From the NCBI GenBank assembly GCA_009602725.1, contig WELB01000171.1, forward strand, positions 63,015-73,616: DNA of 10,602 bases. Direction: 5' to 3'. The notes under the pieces are model-generated. The model was given only the letters and a program-made list of their open reading frames with translations. It was not told the DNA's origin and did no database searches. The translations under genes and the position numbers were made by a program. The number at the start of each line of letters is the position of its first letter. Within the stretch, counting starts at the first letter, position 1. Positions 7,015-10,602 of this stretch are shown one piece after another. The DNA comes from Spirogloea muscicola (taxonomy: Eukaryota; Streptophyta; Zygnematophyceae; Spirogloeales; Spirogloeaceae).

Positions 7015-10000
7015 TCAGTAACCAAGGATGTCCTCAGGGAGTGCCATAAGTACGTCCAGCGCATCCCTACAAAACTTCCTCGCAAACATGAAGCACGAGA
7101 CATTGGTCCTCCCGTTGTACACGCAGGGCACCTTGTGATCCTCGTAGTCCACTGAGTAGCTGCAGCTCTGCCACCACAGTGCCAAAGGAGGAAATCAATG
7201 AGATGCAATGCTGGTGACAACGAGTGCAGCTGCTAAACAGGCAAACGGCCTGGCAAGCCTACGACCAATCATGCCAAATCAATAATCGCGTAAAGCGCAT
7301 GACTCTCGGTGGCTACTTCTACTTGCGAGCAGGAAAGAAGCTCAAAGATAAAGCTGGGCACTTTTGACATCGACAATCTCGTCCTCTTTGAACGAGCAAG
7401 GACCAGGCCCCGTGCCTCAAGAACGTGGACCCACTATGATGCACAAAAGCCCAGTGACAACTCTTTATCCATGACAATGGCTGATCGTCTACCTGCTGTT
7501 TCCTTACCTTGCTACCACAACAGCTATTACAGACACCCCCACCTACTTCATCATTACTATTTGCAATGACACGTGAAGCAGCAGCAGCTGAAGTGGAAAG
7601 AGCAGCCATTTTCAACTCCTGTGGAAACGAATGATTCATCCAAGGACCGAAGAGGACAGCAACAGAATGTGGTGCACTATAATGTCTGATGTGTGGCTGT
7701 ACTTGACGTCTCGCAAGTTGGGAGTGAGATACTGGCCTGCATCTGCTGGATGACATCACCATTGGTGTTGTTGGCGTAGTAGTGGAAGGGGTGAAACGCT
7801 TGACGATGTGGAGGCCACTCCACAAAGGTTGCTGAATAATTTGAGACGTGTGTGGCATCCAATATCTGCAAGTGCGAATAGGCAATTGGCATTAGGAACA
7901 AGTCTTCTTCGCAGGTGTGAATGCATATCTCGTGCAAAGTATAGGTGTGTTGTGTCCTTCCGTGACGCAATACTGAAAGGGGACTTCGCAACAAAGGGCA
8001 GAGACTTGTCTGCAAATACATCTGGTAGAAAGGCAGAATCCATGGTGTACTATAGCAACACTCGAGGACAAATAGCAACAACCACATCCACCATGGACAT
8101 CGACTTGTCAACTCGAGTATAACACAGTCAGTATCACTTGTTGCTACCACCTGAAAGTCACGTTGCTGAACAACCTAGGAAGTCGGCTGGATGGAAAGCG
8201 AGAGTGAGACATGTTTTGCAGCATGGTCAATTGAACGGGGCCAGGCAGCCATGCAAAAGAAGCAATAGCCATTTGGACTTACTGCAAGGATGTTCTGGAC
8301 ATAGTGCTCATCTGCACAGCAGTAGACTTCCGACTGGTGGCAAAGCCGCAGCAACCAGAAGCAACTGTGAGTACGAAGCGTTGTCTACTTGATGCTGAGT
8401 GTCCAGCATCGCCATCCTGAGGAGCACGTCTTCCTCGCCGCCTACAGCTTGGACTGAAGCACTGAAGCTACCTAATGCTGCACAGATTGTTAAGATTGTG
8501 TACAAAGTAGGCAGGAACTGACCATTCCACAGTGAGCATCACAACCAGCCTGACATGGCGGCACTACGGAGTGGCGGTGGGTCTGCTGGCCCTGCAAAAG
8601 AAGCTGGCACAGCCTGCGGGGGCGCTCACCCGGCAGTACACACGGAAGGCTCGGTAGTAGTAGTAATCCGCGACAATGGCCATGGCATGATGGCGCTGCA
8701 GGCACCACCACTGCACGCCCAGCCACATCCGCAAGACCCGCACACAGTCTCAGTAATAGGCGGAGAAGTCAATGTCTGCAGTCAAACTCCATCGTAGCTG
8801 TTCCTCAGAATTTGTTGCAATTTAGATCCCTTTTCGTCTGCACAAGGCTTATGGGTGAGCTTGTGGGCTAACCTGGGAGCCCTTGCGGAAGTCATCCTTT
8901 GGGACAAAGGACTCGAGGCTATCCGGGAACCCTCGCCCGAAGGCCTCGAAGCTGCCATACGAGAGGTGCACGGCTGAGAGCTGCTCTGTGGTTAGCCGGC
9001 TCGTGCAAGAGGCCGGGAAGTAGAAAGACAAGCGCATGCCTCTGGTGGTGGCCGCCACAACCTCCGTCAGCAACGTCCTTGCCAAGCAGCAGGCAGTGGA
9101 GGGTGCAAGGAGCTGCTCACGACTCAATAAAGCTGCTGTCGGAGCCCGTGATGTAGCGGTACGCGTACTCAAAGCCGCGGATGGGGATGCATCTGCGCAT
9201 GAAGCAAGCAGCAGCCAGAGCCGCAGCCACCACGAAGCACCCCAACAAGCTCGTTAGTTACCGTTCCTCAGGCAGCCTTAGGGTTCCGAAGCAGCAACAG
9301 GCATGTGTTGGTGCGGTGGTGGTGCGGGGTGCTCACGACTCGGAAACGAGGATGAACCAGCGGTTCCCGGGGTCCTGCAGAGCCTGCCCGAGCAGCCGCC
9401 GCTCCGCGTCGACCATGTCCATGCGACACCATGTGACCTGTGCGAGCAAGGGGAGGGCAAGTGCTGGGCATCGGTTGCAGGACTGGTTGCTCAGGGCCTC
9501 AGCTCGAAGACAGCTGGTTGGCCTCCTATGAATCCGGAGGAGCGTTGACAACAGCGGCACGACAATCTCCCCCAGCTGAGTAGGCATTTGCCAAAACACA
9601 GCTGCTCGGCGTGGCCGCAGCTGGGCAGGCACTGCGTTGCAGCTGCCAGGCTGCCAGATGGCGGGCCTCGCGGCTGCACGCGCCGTGGCTTGCTGATGAG
9701 CAAGTGGAAGGGCGGCAAGGCGGCCTTCTCACATTGCCGCTGGGGATCTTGCGGTTGACAAAGAGGTCCGTCTCCACCGTCTCGCCCTTGATGTAGTCGT
9801 AGCCCTTTTGGCTGGCATGCACGTACACGGTGTAGTAGTCCTCGTGGTTCTGCACCGGCCCCAGCGGCAGCGGCGCATCCTAAGTGGGTTGTGCTGCATT
9901 GGCTGCCAGAGGCAGCGGAGGGAAGCTGCATGCGGAGGAGGCGGCAAGCGGCAGACCTCGAAGTAGCGAGCCCACAAGCGCTCGTACGGGATCTCGCCCA

Positions 10001-10602
10001 CGACGAGGAACAGGAAGGCGAGCTTGGCGGGCACGCCCCGCGGCAGTGGCAACGCCGCCACCTCGTCGAAGATCAAGCGGTTAAGGAGGCCCGCGGCGAC
10101 CTCGCCGTCCACGCGCTCCTGCCGGATGAGGCCGGTGACGGCGGGGCCGGCCCCCGAGGCCCCTGTACCTCCATGACCAGCAGTAAGATTCACTCGCCCA
10201 AGAGATCGACTCTCAATGCAGCCCCGTAGCAGGCGCAGGCTGTTTTTTGCAGGACAGCCTGCAGCGGACCCTAACCCTAATCTCCCGACCTTGAACCCAC
10301 AACCCTAAATCCTAAAGCTGAGGACCGCCAACCTCCAAGTTGGCAGGCAGGGCTTAGGGTTTGGTTTTCGGGAATTGGGATTTCGGGTTTAGGGTCAAGG
10401 CAGCGGCCGCTAACGCAGTCGCACCCTGAGTTGGCAGCGCCGTCGACGGCGAGGCGGACGGCGTGGGGGTTCCGCAGCGGGGCGACCGCCGCGGCCAGAC
10501 AGCGCCGAGGAGGAGCAACGCGGCCAGTGCCGCGAGGAGGAGCCTCTCGCGCGGCGTCGGCGGCGGCCGCAGCAAGCCCCGCCAGCCGCCGCCGCCGCCG
10601 CT
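7015..10602 (-). CDS. GT14-like 'Branch'/DUF266 glycosyltransferase, 5' end beyond the window
   Basis: This is a predicted Golgi type II glycosyltransferase of the core-2/I-branching (Branch, GT14) superfamily, DUF266 type, related to rice BC10-like proteins. Exons on the minus strand: 10602-10425 (start codon outside the window), 10162-9957, 9849-9733, 9437-9337, 9192-9121, 8951-8873, 8710-8630, 8333-8283, 7865-7708, 7159-7015. All introns are GT-AG, phases match, and the visible exons sum to exactly 396 codons including the stop. Landmarks by visible residue: hydrophobic anchor 21-36, KLAFLFL (106-112), LWARYFE (122-128), YVHAS (exon 3), VDAERRLL (176-183), WFILVSESC-IPI (exons 4-5), DFRKGSQ-WW (exons 6-7), ADEHYV (285-290), TFVEW (exon 9) and CFMFARKF (370-377) before the terminal LPEDILGY. 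This order is the family signature. The donor of the ninth visible exon (GTCAAG at 7707) is the least certain. Sugar specificity is unknown. The gene converges on the GT92 gene. Confidence 0.88.
7160..7707 (-). other. Last GT14 intron (548 nt) with exon-like segments
   Basis: This intron lies between the TFVEW exon and the CFMFARKF exon. It contains two open, exon-like minus-strand segments: 7618-7508 (flanked by TTTCCACAG and GTAAGG) and 7433-7269 (after CATCATAG, ending in TGA). Neither resembles the family, while the exon at 7159-7015 carries the conserved C terminus. They could be alternative exons; I left them out of the main model. Confidence 0.5.
7866..8282 (-). other. GT14 intron between the ADEHY and TFVEW exons (417 nt)
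   Basis: This intron starts GTAAGT and ends CACTTGCAG. Long open frames on both strands (up to about 157 residues on the minus strand) cross it without family features. The exon-like LFSNVTFRW near 8160-8190 was considered and dropped. No separate gene is seen. Confidence 0.6.
10268..10396. repeat. Telomere-like motifs in inverted arrangement within GT14 intron 1
   Basis: C-rich motifs on the left (ACCCTAACCCTAAT at 10268-10281; AACCCTAAATCCTAAA at 10301-10316) face G-rich motifs on the right (CTTAGGGTTTGG at 10353-10364; GGGTTTAGGGTC at 10385-10396). Between them is a small perfect hairpin, GCCAAC (10327-10332) and GTTGGC (10339-10344). The units fit the plant/algal TTTAGGG type in degenerate form. 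The cluster sits wholly inside the intron 10424-10163, close to the gene start, where plant-type telo boxes often occur. Confidence 0.75.
10425..10602 (-). other. First visible exon of GT14: signal anchor, 5' truncated by window edge
   Basis: The frame stays open to the window edge without an ATG, so the start lies to the right. It encodes RPPPTPRER, then LLLAALAALLLLGAVW, then a Pro/Ser/Thr-rich stretch. This is a basic flank plus one hydrophobic segment, the usual type II anchor, followed by a flexible stem. The exon ends in phase 1 at GTGCGA, matching the phase of the next exon (GLIRQERVDG region). Confidence 0.75.

Larger units (their letters stand above)
8850..10602 (-). promoter_or_regulatory. 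GC/CpG-rich 5' half of the GT14 gene
   Basis: From about 8850 to the right edge both exons and introns become strongly GC-rich, ending in GCC repeats (about 10588-10601). This mirrors the CpG-rich left edge that covers the start of the other gene. The GT14 promoter itself lies outside the window, so only the 5' transcribed part of the island is visible. Confidence 0.45.

Noticed and set aside
7319-7440. Minus-strand SFFPARK as the GT14 C terminus
   Set aside because: At first it looked like the family's FARK ending. The true match CFMFARKF followed by a proper tail is at 7159-7015, so this is a shadow.
7677-8150. 157-residue minus-strand open frame as a separate gene
   Set aside because: Only its 3' part (7865-7708) is coding, as a GT14 exon with TFVEW. 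The rest is intron read-through between a good donor (8282) and acceptor (7866).
8150-8190. Minus-strand LFSNVTFRW as the GT14 'NxTF' exon
   Set aside because: It resembles the family's beta-strand motif, but the exon at 7865-7708 (VSNYSATFVEWPPH) fits better in motif, phase and splice sites, and using both would duplicate the motif.
10268-10396. A true chromosome end or head-to-head telomere fusion
   Set aside because: The motifs are few and degenerate, lie inside an intron whose flanking exons join in phase, and their orientation is opposite to that of a fusion.

Overview
The window looks like nuclear DNA of a eukaryote, most likely a green alga or another member of the green lineage. This rests on dense GT-AG introns, CpG-rich 5' ends, TGTAA-type poly(A) signals, CCCTAAA-like telomeric motifs, and two plant/algal-type Golgi glycosyltransferases. 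No bacterial or viral organisation is visible. The clade is inferred from these features and was not confirmed by any search.

The main content is two intron-rich genes facing each other. Splicing by hand with strict reading-phase bookkeeping gives closed models for both. (1) Plus strand, 766-5893: a GT92 (DUF23) family glycosyltransferase in 16 exons, 1548 coding nt, 515 residues. It has a basic N-terminal tail, a signal anchor, a coiled-coil-like stem and a complete catalytic domain (EWVEYH, FYD, DLDEY, GHRKYF, RHEHY). (2) Minus strand, from the right window edge (start codon outside) to 7015: a GT14-like 'Branch'/DUF266 glycosyltransferase in 10 exons, 395 residues visible. It has a signal anchor, then KLAFLFL, YVHAS, VDAERRLL, DFRKGSQ, ADEHY and a terminal CFMFARKF.

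Layout: 1-765 is a CpG-rich promoter/5' UTR with G-boxes, a CCAAT box, a threefold 15-bp repeat and a (CCG)11 tract. 766-5893 is the GT92 gene, with a 32-base poly-G run in intron 3. 5894-7014 is the shared tail-to-tail intergenic/3' UTR zone, with facing TGTAA signals and an 18-bp palindrome. 7015-10602 is the GT14 gene, whose first intron holds a small inverted cluster of telomere-like motifs. GC content is high at both window edges (the 5' ends of both genes) and falls toward the shared 3' zone.

Both products are predicted type II Golgi membrane enzymes acting on wall or glycoprotein polysaccharides. A joint pathway is only a suggestion from their adjacency. The one weak spot in the GT92 model is 3883-3983, where a very short intron overlaps sequence that looks coding in another frame. 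I saw no transposon, tRNA, rRNA, CRISPR array or clearly novel system.
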